Source: Salinispora vitiensis
GTDB taxonomy: Bacteria; Actinomycetota; Actinomycetes; Mycobacteriales; Micromonosporaceae
Length of the DNA stretch: 64,000 nt
Reading direction: 5' to 3'
Assembly (NCBI RefSeq): GCF_000378825.1
Contig: NZ_KB900388.1
Coordinates: 3,226,777-3,290,776 of the forward strand
Below the pieces are notes generated by a model, which had not been told where the DNA came from, ran no database searches, and saw only the letters and a program-made list of their open reading frames with translations. Both the position numbers and the translations under genes were made by a program. Shown here one piece after another: positions 55,979 to 64,000 of the stretch (its first letter is position 1; each line of letters starts with the position of its first letter).

Positions 55979-56053
55979 CCGCGATCTTGCACCTCCATCC
56001 TCCGCTTCATACCCGTTCAGGGGTTTTGACCGGCAGGAGGTACAAGATCGCGG
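55979..56053. repeat. Long inverted repeat between ridA and the MBL gene
   Basis: Arms 55979-55996 and 56036-56053 pair over 18 bases with one mismatch (CCGCGATCTTG...CACCTCC against its complement), with a 39-base spacer. The size and symmetry suit a dispersed palindromic intergenic element or an attenuator; no T run follows. Confidence 0.8.
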
Positions 56054-56059
56054 CAGGAG

Positions 56060-56521
56060 CTAAGCTGCGACCTCGACGATGACCTCAACCTCGACGGGCG
56101 CGTCCAGGGGCAGCTCCGCCACCCCGACCGCGCTCCTCGCGTGCCGACCGGCCTCACCGAAGACGGTGCCGAAGAAGTCGGAGGCGCCGTTGATGACACC
56201 GGGCTGGCCGGTGAAGCCCGGGGCACTCGCCACGAAGCCGGTCACCTTGACGATCTTGACGATCTTCGCCAGCCCGACCAACGAATTGATCGCCGCGAGC
56301 GCGTTCAGCGCGCACCGCTGGGCCAACTCCCTGGCCTGGTCGGCGGAGACGTCAGCGCCCACCTTGCCGGTGGCGAGCAGCTTGCCCTCGGCCATCGGTA
56401 GCTGACCGGAGACGTAAACGTGCTGCCCGGACCGCACCGCCGGCAGGTAGCTGGCGACCGGAGGCACCACCTCGGGCAACTCATGCCCCAGCTCGACGAG
56501 TTTCGCGTACGGCCCGGTCAT
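56060..56521 (-). CDS. RidA-family protein
   Basis: A 153-residue member of the YjgF/RidA family, related to Rv3678c. Some members hydrolyse reactive enamines or imines from PLP enzymes; this longer actinobacterial subgroup is of uncertain activity. Visible features are VYVSGQLPMAEGKLLATGKVG near the N-terminus, AINSLVGLAKIVKIVKVTGFVAS, and the C-terminal GRHARSAVGVAELPLDAPVEVEVIVE, the arginine region that binds the substrate carboxylate in true RidA. ATG at 56521 overlaps the stop of the small upstream gene (ATGA). Confidence 0.93.
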   Translation of the reverse strand: MTGPYAKLVELGHELPEVVPPVASYLPAVRSGQHVYVSGQLPMAEGKLLATGKVGADVSADQARELAQRCALNALAAINSLVGLAKIVKIVKVTGFVASAPGFTGQPGVINGASDFFGTVFGEAGRHARSAVGVAELPLDAPVEVEVIVEVAA

Positions 56522-56673
56522 GCCTTGGGCCGCTTCAGGTAGGCGACGAGTTGCTCCGGGTTCGGGCCGGGAACCACGGATACCAGTTCCCAGCCGTCCT
56601 CGCCCCAGTTGTCGAGGATCTGCTTGGTCGCATGGACCAGCAGCGGGACCGTGGCGTACTCCCACTTCTGCAT
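56518..56673 (-). CDS. Small DUF4177-like protein
   Basis: A 51-residue protein, MQKWEYATVPLL at the start and DNWGEDGWELVSVVPGP in the middle, matching the small DUF4177-like products found immediately before ridA in actinobacteria (Rv3678A position). It overlaps ridA by four bases, so the two are coupled. The frame runs upstream to 56718, but ATG at 56673 gives the family-typical start. Function unknown. Confidence 0.85.
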   Translation of the reverse strand: MQKWEYATVPLLVHATKQILDNWGEDGWELVSVVPGPNPEQLVAYLKRPKA

Positions 56674-56721
56674 CGCTGGAAGGCTCTCTTTCCTGGAGTG
56701 CGGTTCTTTCCAGGGCACAGC

Positions 56722-57111
56722 CTACGGTCCGACGACGACCTGGGGCGCGGGACGTTGCTCGGCCACCGCCTCCCCGCACGAGCCAACGTGGTCATAGGGC
56801 CGTGGGCAGCGGGACCGGTCCAGCAGCGGCAGGTCACAGAAGACCCGGTGCCGGTTGTTCTGGTCATCCGCCGTGGAGACCGTGGTCTCCCCGGCGTCCA
56901 CCGCACCGAGGAAGCTCAACGAGGTGGCGATCGTGCCCGCCAGCGCGACAGCGGCGGCGTGGTCCGCGACCCGGACCGGAAGATGCACCACGTAGCCCGG
57001 CTCCTCCTCGTCGCGAGGCGGCAGGGCAGGCTGGTCCGGGACACCCCCGGGGGCCGGCAGCCGGATCGCGGCCGGGAGTTGGGTCCGGCGGGTGTTCTCC
57101 ACGTCGTGCAT
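56722..57111 (-). CDS. Conserved hypothetical protein
   Basis: A 129-residue soluble protein of unknown function. ATG at 57111 has GGAGG 7 bases upstream. The middle part (PGYVVHLPVRVADHAAAVALAGTIA) is of mixed alpha/beta character and the end contains cysteines (FCDLPLLDRSRCPRPYDHVGSCG). The minus-strand frame continues far upstream with low-complexity sequence, which is rejected. It lies 48 bases before the DUF4177-like gene and on the same strand, so it may start that operon. Confidence 0.65.
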   Translation of the reverse strand: MHDVENTRRTQLPAAIRLPAPGGVPDQPALPPRDEEEPGYVVHLPVRVADHAAAVALAGTIATSLSFLGAVDAGETTVSTADDQNNRHRVFCDLPLLDRSRCPRPYDHVGSCGEAVAEQRPAPQVVVGP

Positions 57112-57425
57112 GCCCTTGCCTCCGGCGGTTTGTACCTGATCGTGCCCACGCCGCTCGGCCCGGCCCACGGCCCGATCCCGGCACCATCGGAACGTAGGCT
57201 GCTGTTCGACGCCCGCCAACAGGACGCGCGGCATTCCGACCGCCAAGTCACATATGCGACACCTGCTCCGGCGGAATACGGACAACATCCGGGAGTCGAC
57301 GGGCCTGGGCGGAACCGGCTCCCTGCCAATGGCCGGGCCAACCGCTACCCTTCCGGTCGTAACCGGCGGCCAACCGCCACCCGTCGCCTCGCCGAGCCGA
57401 CGCAGTCCCACCCCCCGGGGGAGCG
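57112..57425. other. Divergent intergenic region
   Basis: About 310 bases between a leftward hypothetical gene and a rightward membrane-protein gene. It should contain both promoters. No clear hexamers, repeats or RNA gene are visible. Confidence 0.4.
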
Positions 57426-58061
57426 ATGTCCCAGTCAGCCAGCGACGATCCGACCCATCAGCCCGATCACCCGACCGCACCGGCCGCACCCCCCGCACCA
57501 CCGAACCCGTCGGCATACCCCCCACCCGACGCCCCCGACGCACCACCAAACCCGTCGGCATACCCCGCGCCCCCCGCCCCCTATCCCCCGGAGCAGCAGA
57601 GTCCGGCGCCCCGCCGCCGACGCGGATTCCTGATCGCGTCGATCGCCCTTGCGGTGACCCTGGTGCTCTGCGTCGGCGGCGGGGTCGCCGCATTCCTGGT
57701 GCTGCGTCCCATGGAGGAGGGCCCGGGCGCCGAGGAGCCCCGGGTCGCCGTGGATGAGTTCCTCACCGCCGTCTACCAGGACCGCGACGCGGCCCAGGCG
57801 TCGAGCCTGGTCTGCTCGGCCGCCCGGGATCGGGACAAGATCTCCGCGAAGGTCGCCGAGGTGGAGAAGTACGCGGCCGACTACGAGAAGCCGCACTTCC
57901 GGTGGAGCCCCCCGAAGGTCGAAAAGCAGACCAAGGGCGAAGCCAGCGTGACCACCACGGTCACCATGACCACCGCCGACGAGCACGCCGCCGAACTGCC
58001 CCTGCGCCTCACCGTGATCTGGACCGAAGGTTGGCGGGTCTGTGAGGTCGCCGGCGGGTGA
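57426..58061 (+). CDS. Proline-rich single-pass membrane protein
   Basis: A 211-residue protein. The first 60 residues are Pro/Ala/Tyr-rich with a duplicated PPNPSAYP, followed by RRRRG and one membrane helix (about 66-93). The exported domain of 115 residues (VAVDEFLTAVYQDRDAAQASSLVC to WRVCEVAGG) has two cysteines and resembles the DUF4878-like/lumazine-binding-like folds seen in many actinobacterial membrane proteins. Role unknown. It lies 20 bases before the first ArsA gene. Confidence 0.8.
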   Translation: MSQSASDDPTHQPDHPTAPAAPPAPPNPSAYPPPDAPDAPPNPSAYPAPPAPYPPEQQSPAPRRRRGFLIASIALAVTLVLCVGGGVAAFLVLRPMEEGPGAEEPRVAVDEFLTAVYQDRDAAQASSLVCSAARDRDKISAKVAEVEKYAADYEKPHFRWSPPKVEKQTKGEASVTTTVTMTTADEHAAELPLRLTVIWTEGWRVCEVAGG

Positions 58062-58081
58062 CGCCTGGTTAGGCTCGACGG

Positions 58082-59059
58082 GTGGGAGCAGCACAGCGAC
58101 CGGCCGAGCCGGCCGGCACCGAGTGGCCGGCCCGCCTTCACGTGGTGACCGGCAAGGGCGGCACCGGCAAGACCAGCGTCGCCGCCGCCCTCGCCCTCGC
58201 CCTCGCCACCGGGGGCCGGCGCACCCTGCTGGTCGAGGTCGAGGGACGGCAGGGCATCGCCCAGCTCTTCGGCACCGACCCGTTCCCCTACGCCGAGCGG
58301 CACCTGACCGACGCCGCGGGCGGCGGCGAGGTGCGGGCTCTCGCCGTGGACGCGGAGGAGGCCCTGCTCGAGTACCTGGACATGTTCTACAAGCTCGCCG
58401 GCGCCGGCCGGGCGCTGCGCAAGCTGGGCGCCATCGACTTCGCCACCACCATCGCCCCGGGGCTGCGCGACGTGCTGCTGACCGGCAAGGTGAAGGAGGC
58501 CACCACCCGCACGCAGGGCCAGCAGCGGGTGTACGACGCGGTGGTGTTGGACGCCCCGCCCACCGGGCGGATCGCGCGGTTCCTCAATGTCACCGCCGAG
58601 ACCGCACGGTTGGCCCGGGTGGGGCCGATCAAAACTCAGAGCGAGGGGGTCGCCGCGCTGCTGCGCTCCCCGATGACCGCCGTGCACGTGGTGACGCTCC
58701 TTGAGGAGATGCCGGTCCAGGAGACCGCGGACGCCATCGCCGACTTCGCCACGCTGGGTTTCCCGGTCGGACGGATCATCGTCAACGCCACCCGCCCACC
58801 GGCACCGGTCAACGCCGCGATCACCGCGGCGGAGCTCACCGCCGGGTTGCTCGCCGCCGGGCTGCCCGCCGACGAGGCCACCGTCTCCGGCCTGGCGACC
58901 GAGGCGCGCGACCAGTCAGTCCGCCGCGACCTGGAGGACTCGCTCCGGACCGAGCTGGCCGAGTTGGGCCTGCCGCTGGTCGAGCTGCCGCTGCTGCCCG
59001 ACGGGGTGGACCGGGCGGGTCTGGATCTGCTGGCCGCGGCGCTCGTCCGAGCGGCTTGA
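58082..59059 (+). CDS. ArsA/Get3-family ATPase, first of a pair
   Basis: A 325-residue deviant-Walker ATPase with P-loop GKGGTGKT (24-31). It matches Rv3679. Mycobacterial Rv3679 and Rv3680 form a heteromeric Get3-like complex linked to metabolism and redox balance, not arsenite efflux. The switch segment VVLDAPPTGR and an A-loop-like end are present. GTG start. Its stop region overlaps the possible TTG start of the second ATPase. Confidence 0.93.
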   Translation: MGAAQRPAEPAGTEWPARLHVVTGKGGTGKTSVAAALALALATGGRRTLLVEVEGRQGIAQLFGTDPFPYAERHLTDAAGGGEVRALAVDAEEALLEYLDMFYKLAGAGRALRKLGAIDFATTIAPGLRDVLLTGKVKEATTRTQGQQRVYDAVVLDAPPTGRIARFLNVTAETARLARVGPIKTQSEGVAALLRSPMTAVHVVTLLEEMPVQETADAIADFATLGFPVGRIIVNATRPPAPVNAAITAAELTAGLLAAGLPADEATVSGLATEARDQSVRRDLEDSLRTELAELGLPLVELPLLPDGVDRAGLDLLAAALVRAA

Positions 59060-59085
59060 GGCACTCCTCCGGCTCGGGAGCGTTG

Positions 59086-60267
59086 GTGAACCGGGCCCGA
59101 TACGCTCGATTGGTGCCTTCCGACGACGCGGCGCCGCCGCTGGACGTTGACCGGATCCTCGCCGATCCCGGCGTACGGATCGTGGTCTGCTGCGGGGCGG
59201 GCGGGGTGGGCAAGACGACCACCGCCGCCGCGCTCGCGCTTCGGGCCGCGGAGGAGCACGGTCGCCGCACGGTGGTGCTCACCATCGACCCGGCGCACCG
59301 GCTGGCCCAGTCGCTGGGGCTTACCGAGCTGGACAACACTCCACGCCAGGTCAAGGGGATCAACGTCGAGGCCAGCGGCGGTGAGCTGCACGCCATGATG
59401 CTCGACATGAAACGCACCTTCGACGACGTGGTGCTCCAGCACACTGATCCGGCGCGGGCCGCGGAGATCTTCGCGAACCCGTTCTACGCGGCCATGAGCT
59501 CCACCTTCGCCGGCACCCAGGAGTACATGGCGATGGAGAAGCTCGGGCAGCTGCACGCCCGGGGCGAGTGGGACCTGATCGTGGTGGACACTCCGCCCTC
59601 CCGCTCGGCGTTGGATTTCCTCGACGCACCGGCTCGCCTCGCCCGCTTCCTGGACGGCCGGATGCTGCGGCTGCTGCTTGCCCCGGCCCGCACGGGCGGG
59701 CGGAGCATGTTCAGCTTCGTCACCGCCGGGTTCGGCATGTTCTCGAAGGTTGTTCAGAAGTTGTTGGGCGCCCAGTTGTTGAGTGATCTGTCCGGCTTTG
59801 TAGCCGCCCTCGATTCGATGTTCGGCGGTTTCCGCCAACGGGCGGAGCAGACCTACCGCATCCTGCAGGCCCAGGAGACGGCGTTCCTCCTGGTCGCCGC
59901 GCCGGAGCCGGACGCGGTCCGGGAGGCCGCGTACTTCGCGGGCCGGCTGCGGGCCGACCGGATGCCGCTCGCCGGGTTGGTGCTCAACCGGGTGCACCGC
60001 CCGGCAGCCCCGGAGCTCGACCCCGACGAGAGCCTGGCCGCCGCTGACCGGCTGGCCAGGCTGGGCGGCCACGACGGCACGGCGGACGTGCTCCGGGCCC
60101 ATGCCACCCTTGCCCACCAGGCCGTACGCGAACAGCGGGTGGCCGCTCGGTTCACCGCGGCGTTCCCGACCGTGCCGGTGGCCTCGGTCACCGCGCAGCC
60201 CGCCGATGTCCACGACATCGACGGGCTACGGACGATCGGTTCGCTGGCCGGCCAGGGAGATCCGTAG
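59086..60267 (+). CDS. ArsA/Get3-family ATPase, second of a pair
   Basis: A 393-residue partner of the preceding ATPase, matching Rv3680. P-loop GAGGVGKT lies at 37-44; TIDPAHRLAQSLGL is the switch I-like segment and VVDTPPSRSALDFLD switch II. Several starts are in frame: TTG 59056 overlapping the previous stop, GTG 59086 with GGGAG 5 bases upstream (chosen), and GTG 59113. A hydrophobic helical insertion (about residues 195-245, including MFSFVTAGFGMFSKVV) corresponds to the client-binding region of Get3-like proteins. Confidence 0.92.
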   Translation: MNRARYARLVPSDDAAPPLDVDRILADPGVRIVVCCGAGGVGKTTTAAALALRAAEEHGRRTVVLTIDPAHRLAQSLGLTELDNTPRQVKGINVEASGGELHAMMLDMKRTFDDVVLQHTDPARAAEIFANPFYAAMSSTFAGTQEYMAMEKLGQLHARGEWDLIVVDTPPSRSALDFLDAPARLARFLDGRMLRLLLAPARTGGRSMFSFVTAGFGMFSKVVQKLLGAQLLSDLSGFVAALDSMFGGFRQRAEQTYRILQAQETAFLLVAAPEPDAVREAAYFAGRLRADRMPLAGLVLNRVHRPAAPELDPDESLAAADRLARLGGHDGTADVLRAHATLAHQAVREQRVAARFTAAFPTVPVASVTAQPADVHDIDGLRTIGSLAGQGDP

Positions 60268-60331
60268 CCGGCCGCGGCGCCAGGGGTTACTTACTCATCA
60301 GCCCGGCCGCGGGCGGCCAAGGGAAGACTCG

Positions 60332-60652
60332 TCAGCCAACCGTGGCGGCCAGGACCTTGTCCCGGTCGGCCTTCTCCTTGGCGTTCTTCTTCATCGCGGC
60401 CTCGAACGTCTTGCGCCAGCTGGCGACCTGCGGATGGCGGCGCAGCAACGCCCGCCGTTCCCGTTCGGTCATGCCGCCCCACACGCCGAACTCGATCCGG
60501 TTGTCCAGCGCGTCGGCCAGGCACTCGTACCGGACTGGGCAGCTTCGGCAGATCCGCTTCGCCACGTTCTGTTCGGCGCCCTGTACGAACAACGCGTCCG
60601 GGTCCCCGTTCTGACATGCCGCCAGCGACGGCCAGTCAGTGATCATGCCCAT
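60332..60652 (-). CDS. whiB4: WhiB4-like iron-sulfur transcription factor
   Basis: A 106-residue Wbl protein that holds a redox-sensitive 4Fe-4S cluster through Cys13, Cys35, Cys38 and Cys44. It has the GVWGG turn (56-60) and a basic DNA-binding C-terminus (RRALLRRHPQVASW). The stretch CLADALDNRIEFGVWGGMTERERRALL is close to that of mycobacterial WhiB4, and the place between the ArsA pair and ponA2 is the same as Rv3681c. ATG at 60652 has GGGGGA upstream; an ATG six bases later would also serve. Confidence 0.93.
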   Translation of the reverse strand: MGMITDWPSLAACQNGDPDALFVQGAEQNVAKRICRSCPVRYECLADALDNRIEFGVWGGMTERERRALLRRHPQVASWRKTFEAAMKKNAKEKADRDKVLAATVG

Positions 60653-61057
60653 CTGTACACGTCCCCCCTTGCAGTACTACCGACCCCATCGCGGACCAGC
60701 CGGCTGTTTTCCCCCCGATCGCCCGCCGACCTCCCCCAAGGCGGCACGGACGACCTGTGGCGCTGTCGCCGCTCCCATCATGCTCTGTAGCTGCCTGATT
60801 ACGCAACGTTGTCGGCAAAATCCATTATTCCGGACACTCCCGGCTTACCGGGCTGGCTGGCGCCCGCATACCCCACCGAGGTCCACGAAAACGTTGGACG
60901 CCCATCCCACGCCATGAGGAGACTCGGCGACGCCTGGTCCGCAACCGCCTACCGGGGGTCGTGCGTTTAACACAACGAGGAGGGCGTGCGCAGGAAATGG
61001 GGAAAAGCCGCCCCGCGCCGCTCGCCACCGGTTCGCTACCCTGTCGAGGTGACCTGG
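60653..61057. promoter_or_regulatory. Divergent intergenic region whiB4/ponA2
   Basis: About 400 bases with no gene. On the minus strand TAGTAC (60674-60679) is a possible whiB4 -10. On the plus strand TACCCT (61037-61042) is a possible ponA2 -10; it would start the transcript near GTG 61049, giving a leaderless or very short-leader message. The middle is T/C-rich with no recognised motif. Confidence 0.45.
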
Positions 61058-63496
61058 ATGCGGAAACGTGATCATAATGTGCTGACCAACGCCGCATCGC
61101 TGCTCGTCTGTGGCTTACTCGCCGGAGTGGTGGTCGCCGCGGCGGCCTTCCCAGCGGTGGCACTGTCCGGGCTGGCCGCGAAGGCCGGCGCCGAAACCTT
61201 CGACGCCCTCCCCTCCGAGCTGGCCGTCGGCACCGGGCCCCAGATAAGCCACCTGCTCGCCGCCGACGGCAAGACACCGTTGGCCACGATGTACGACGAG
61301 AACCGCCGCGACATCGCCAAAATCGAGGACCTCGCGCCGGCCATGAAGGATGCGATCCTCGCCGCCGAGGACCACGACTTCTACGAACACAACGGAGTCG
61401 ACCTCAACGGCGTCGCCCGGGCCTTCATCAACAACAGCCAGGAGGGCGCCCACCAGCAGGGCGCCTCCACGCTGACGATGCAGTACGTCCGGCTCGCCAT
61501 CGCGTACTCGGCGACCCACCCCGCCGACGTGGTCGCGGCCACCGAGGACACCACCGCCCGCAAGCTGCGCGAGATGCGCTACGCCGTGCAGATCGAGAAG
61601 GAGTTCTCCAAGGACGAGATCCTGCGGCGCTACCTCAACATCGCCTCGTTCGGCAACGGCGCCTACGGCATCCACGCCGCCAGCCAGGTCTACTTCGCCA
61701 AGCCGCCGAGCAAGCTCACCATCGCCGAGGCGGCGCTCCTCGCCGGCCTAGTCAAAGCCCCCAGCACGTTGGACCCGACCACGCCCAGCGGCTACCCGAG
61801 CGCACTGGACCGGCGCGACTACGTCCTCGACAACATGGTGAAGATCAAAGCCATCAGCGCGGAGGAGGCCGAGGAGGCCAAGGCCAGCAAGCCGAAGATC
61901 GTCGGCAAGCGGGCGCCGAACGGCTGCGTTGACACCAACACGCAGGAGTGGGGATTCTTCTGCGACTACTTCTACCGCTGGTGGATGGAGCAGGAGGCGT
62001 TCGGCTCCACCTCGTACGACCGGGAGCGGCTACTCAAGAGCGGCGGCTTCGAGATCACCACCACGCTGGAGCCCCAGGTCCAGCAGGCCGCCGACGAGGC
62101 GGTACGGAAGAACCTCCCCGCCACCAGTAAGGCCGCGCGGATGCTCGCCGTGGTCGAGCCCGGCACCGGCCGGGTGCGCGCCCTCTCCACCAACCGCGAC
62201 TACCAGCTCGACGACCCGGACAACCCGGAGAACAAGCCACACAGCAACCCGGCGAAACGCGAAACCGGGGCGCTCGGCAACTATCCCAACACCGTCAACC
62301 CGCTCCTCACCGGCGGTGACGGCATCACCGGCTACCAGGCCGGCTCGACCTTCAAGATCTTCACGGTGGTGGCCGCGCTGGAGAAGAGCATCCCGCTCAG
62401 CCACACCATCAACGCTGAGCATCGGTTCCGGTCCGACTACAGGATCGACAAGAACAGCCCCGCCGCCTGCGACGGCCCCTACTACTGCCCGGAGAACGCA
62501 AACCTCAGCATGGCCGGCGTGCACAACATGTGGAGCGCGTTCGGAAAATCGGTGAACACCTACTTCGTCCCCCTCCAGCAGCAGGTGGGGGCGGACAAGG
62601 TGGTCGAGGCCGCCAAGAAGCTCGGCATCACCTTCCGGAGCCAGGAGGACCTCGATCTGGAGAAAGACGCTGACGGTTGGGGTGCCTTCACCCTCGGCGT
62701 CTCCCAGACCACGCCGCTGGAGCTGGCCAACGCGTACGCCACCCTCGGCGCCGAAGGACTGTACTGCGAGCCGATCCCGGTGCAGGAGATCCGCGACCCG
62801 GCCGGCAACAAGCTCGACATCGCCAGCCCCCGCTGCGAGCAGCGGATCAGCACCGAGGTGGCCCGCGCCGCCGTGGACGCCGCCCGCTGCCCCGTCGGCG
62901 ACAAGTCGTCCACGACGAAGTGCGGCGGCTCGCCGACCGCCGGCAACGTGCGGGGCATCGTTGACGCCCCGGTCGCCGGCAAGTCCGGCACCACCGACGG
63001 GGAAAAGACCGCGTCCCTGGTCGCGATGACCAAGCAGTACGCGGTCGCCGGCATCATGGCCGACCCAGACTGGCCGCAGACCACCCAGCGAATGGGTCAC
63101 GACGACCCCGACGGCATCAACCCACCCGTGTACGAGACGCTGCGCGACGCGATGAAGGGCAAGCCCAGGGTCGACTTCACCCCGCCGGAGAACAAGCTCC
63201 GCTACGGCGACCAGCGGTCGATCCCGAGCGTCAAGTGCGTCAGCGTGGAGAAGGCGAAGTCCCGCATCACCAAGGCCGGATTCGCGGTGTTCGTCTCGAC
63301 GAACCGGGTCGAGTCGAGCTGCCCGGCCGGCACCGCCGCCGGGACCAGCCCGACCGGCCGTACCGCCAAGGGCAGCGTCGTCACCATCAAGGTCAGCTCC
63401 GGCCCGGCCCCGGAGCCGGAGCCGACCAAGCCCACCGAGCCGGCCGAACCGACCGGGCAGCCCGACGGCAGACCGACGGAACGCCCCGCCGACTAG
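61058..63496 (+). CDS. ponA2: Bifunctional penicillin-binding protein with PASTA domain (PonA2 type)
   Basis: Class A PBP of 812 residues that polymerises and cross-links peptidoglycan. A membrane helix (about 11-36) is followed by the GT51 domain with catalytic Glu104 in AAEDHDFYEHNG, GASTLTMQYVR and RKLREMRYAVQIEKEFSKDEIL. The transpeptidase has S430-TFK, S498-VN and K642-SGTT. A single PASTA domain (about 715-780) and a Pro/Glu/Thr tail follow. ATG at 61058 has GAGGT 7 bases upstream; GTG 61049 and the frame to 60986 are alternatives. It matches Rv3682 and is divergent from whiB4 in the same way. Confidence 0.95.
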   Translation: MRKRDHNVLTNAASLLVCGLLAGVVVAAAAFPAVALSGLAAKAGAETFDALPSELAVGTGPQISHLLAADGKTPLATMYDENRRDIAKIEDLAPAMKDAILAAEDHDFYEHNGVDLNGVARAFINNSQEGAHQQGASTLTMQYVRLAIAYSATHPADVVAATEDTTARKLREMRYAVQIEKEFSKDEILRRYLNIASFGNGAYGIHAASQVYFAKPPSKLTIAEAALLAGLVKAPSTLDPTTPSGYPSALDRRDYVLDNMVKIKAISAEEAEEAKASKPKIVGKRAPNGCVDTNTQEWGFFCDYFYRWWMEQEAFGSTSYDRERLLKSGGFEITTTLEPQVQQAADEAVRKNLPATSKAARMLAVVEPGTGRVRALSTNRDYQLDDPDNPENKPHSNPAKRETGALGNYPNTVNPLLTGGDGITGYQAGSTFKIFTVVAALEKSIPLSHTINAEHRFRSDYRIDKNSPAACDGPYYCPENANLSMAGVHNMWSAFGKSVNTYFVPLQQQVGADKVVEAAKKLGITFRSQEDLDLEKDADGWGAFTLGVSQTTPLELANAYATLGAEGLYCEPIPVQEIRDPAGNKLDIASPRCEQRISTEVARAAVDAARCPVGDKSSTTKCGGSPTAGNVRGIVDAPVAGKSGTTDGEKTASLVAMTKQYAVAGIMADPDWPQTTQRMGHDDPDGINPPVYETLRDAMKGKPRVDFTPPENKLRYGDQRSIPSVKCVSVEKAKSRITKAGFAVFVSTNRVESSCPAGTAAGTSPTGRTAKGSVVTIKVSSGPAPEPEPTKPTEPAEPTGQPDGRPTERPAD

Positions 63497-63514
63497 CGGT
63501 TCACTGAGACGTCA

Positions 63515-63551
63515 AAGGGGCGGCCACCTCGATCGCGGGTGGCCGCCCCTT
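63515..63551. terminator. Bidirectional terminator between ponA2 and yqeY
   Basis: A perfect 14-base inverted repeat (63515-63528 and 63538-63551, arm AAGGGGCGGCCACC) with a 9-base loop, between convergent stops. Confidence 0.9.
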
Positions 63552-63569
63552 CGCGTACGCGGAGCCAGG

Positions 63570-64000
63570 TCAGCTGGCGAGCTGCCGGCGTACCTCGGCG
63601 GCGACCCGTCCCCCGGCGGCCTGGCCGGCCACCGCGGCCTGGGCGGCCTTCATCGCCGGGCCCATCTGCCCCATGCCGGTGAAACCACCCACGGTCAGGG
63701 CGGTCCGGACCGCCTCTGCCAGTTCGTCGTCGGAGAGCTGGCTCGGCAGGTACCGCTCCAGCACCACACCCTCAGCGGTCTCCTTCGCGGCCTGCTCGTC
63801 GCGGCCGGCCTCGGCGAAGGCGGCAGCCGCCTCCCGGCGCTTCTTCGCCTCCTTGCCTAGGAGGGCGAGCACCTCCTCGTCACCGAGCTCCCGCTTGGCC
63901 TGACCGGCGACCTCGGCCGCGCCGACGGCGGCCAGCGCCATCCGCAGCGTGGAGGTGGTCATCTCGTCACGTGCCTTCAGCGCGGCCCGCATGTCCGTGG
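63570..64000 (-). CDS. GatB/YqeY-domain protein (N-terminus beyond the right window edge)
   Basis: The C-terminal 143 codons of a YqeY-type protein, a small helical protein related to the tail domain of GatB. KARDEMTTSTLRMALAAV near the start and YLPSQLSDDELAEAVRTAL, GMGQMGPAMKA in the second half are family-typical. An ATG at 63992 exists, but family members begin about 10 to 15 residues earlier, so the true start is outside the window. It may act in tRNA-dependent amidation; evidence for this is weak in the family at large. Confidence 0.9.
   Translation of the reverse strand, partial: TDMRAALKARDEMTTSTLRMALAAVGAAEVAGQAKRELGDEEVLALLGKEAKKRREAAAAFAEAGRDEQAAKETAEGVVLERYLPSQLSDDELAEAVRTALTVGGFTGMGQMGPAMKAAQAAVAGQAAGGRVAAEVRRQLAS

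Noticed and set aside
56551..57633. Plus-strand frame of 360 codons opposite the hypothetical and DUF4177-like genes
   Set aside because: Arg/Pro-rich shadow; the opposite strand carries SD sequences and known families.

Overview
The window is high-GC actinobacterial chromosome, most likely from a Micromonospora/Salinispora-type member of the Micromonosporaceae. Evidence is the very GC-rich codon use, frequent GTG starts, a WhiB-family gene, a mycosin-like protease and SigE-family sigma factor, and gene order. No tRNA, rRNA, CRISPR array, complete insertion sequence or prophage was seen.

The two ends form a conserved backbone whose order matches two stretches of the Mycobacterium tuberculosis map. 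The left part (1-7.6 kb) carries ftsH, hpt, tilS, a DUF2342 zinc protein and a D-Ala-D-Ala carboxypeptidase on the minus strand, divergent from ppa (compare Rv3610c, Rv3624c-Rv3628). After an S8 protease and a PAP2 phosphatase come marP, a Nudix gene, a TlpA-like lipoprotein and nth on the minus strand (compare Rv3671c-Rv3674c), then capA-like and cbiZ-like genes, then crp (compare Rv3676). The right part (51.5-64 kb) resumes with an MBL-fold hydrolase, RidA, a DUF4177-like small protein, two ArsA-type ATPases, whiB4 and ponA2 (compare Rv3677c-Rv3682), ending in a truncated yqeY.

Between crp and the cyclase/MBL pair lie about 35 kb of accessory genes. (i) 16.5-25.8 kb: a TetR regulator and a tightly overlapping operon for catabolism of a branched or isoprenoid acyl-CoA (AtuA-like protein, two acyl-CoA dehydrogenases, the two subunits of a biotin-dependent acyl-CoA carboxylase). 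(ii) 25.8-27.5 kb: a secreted S1 protease and a nucleotidyltransferase. (iii) 27.7-33 kb: a lower-GC block with an ImmA/IrrE-type metallopeptidase, a seven-helix membrane protein, an EspR-like DNA-binding protein and a four-gene operon of WXG100-type and membrane proteins; this looks like a sensor-protease-regulator-effector module and is the best candidate for an undescribed system. (iv) 33.2-34.5 kb: a SigE-family sigma factor with a membrane partner. (v) 34.5-45.1 kb: a divergent uptake cluster with a ROK repressor, M81 peptidase and ROK kinase on one strand and a peptide-type ABC transporter plus CutC on the other. (vi) 45.2-48.4 kb: two tandem paralogous secreted beta-helix proteins. (vii) 48.56-48.75 kb: a scar joining the 3' ends of an M81 gene and a cutC gene, a collapsed relative of cluster (v), which runs into a HAD phosphatase gene. 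(viii) 49.4-55.9 kb: a receptor-type Ser/Thr kinase, a small membrane protein and a 1190-residue cyclase-ATPase-TPR regulator cotranscribed with the MBL hydrolase.
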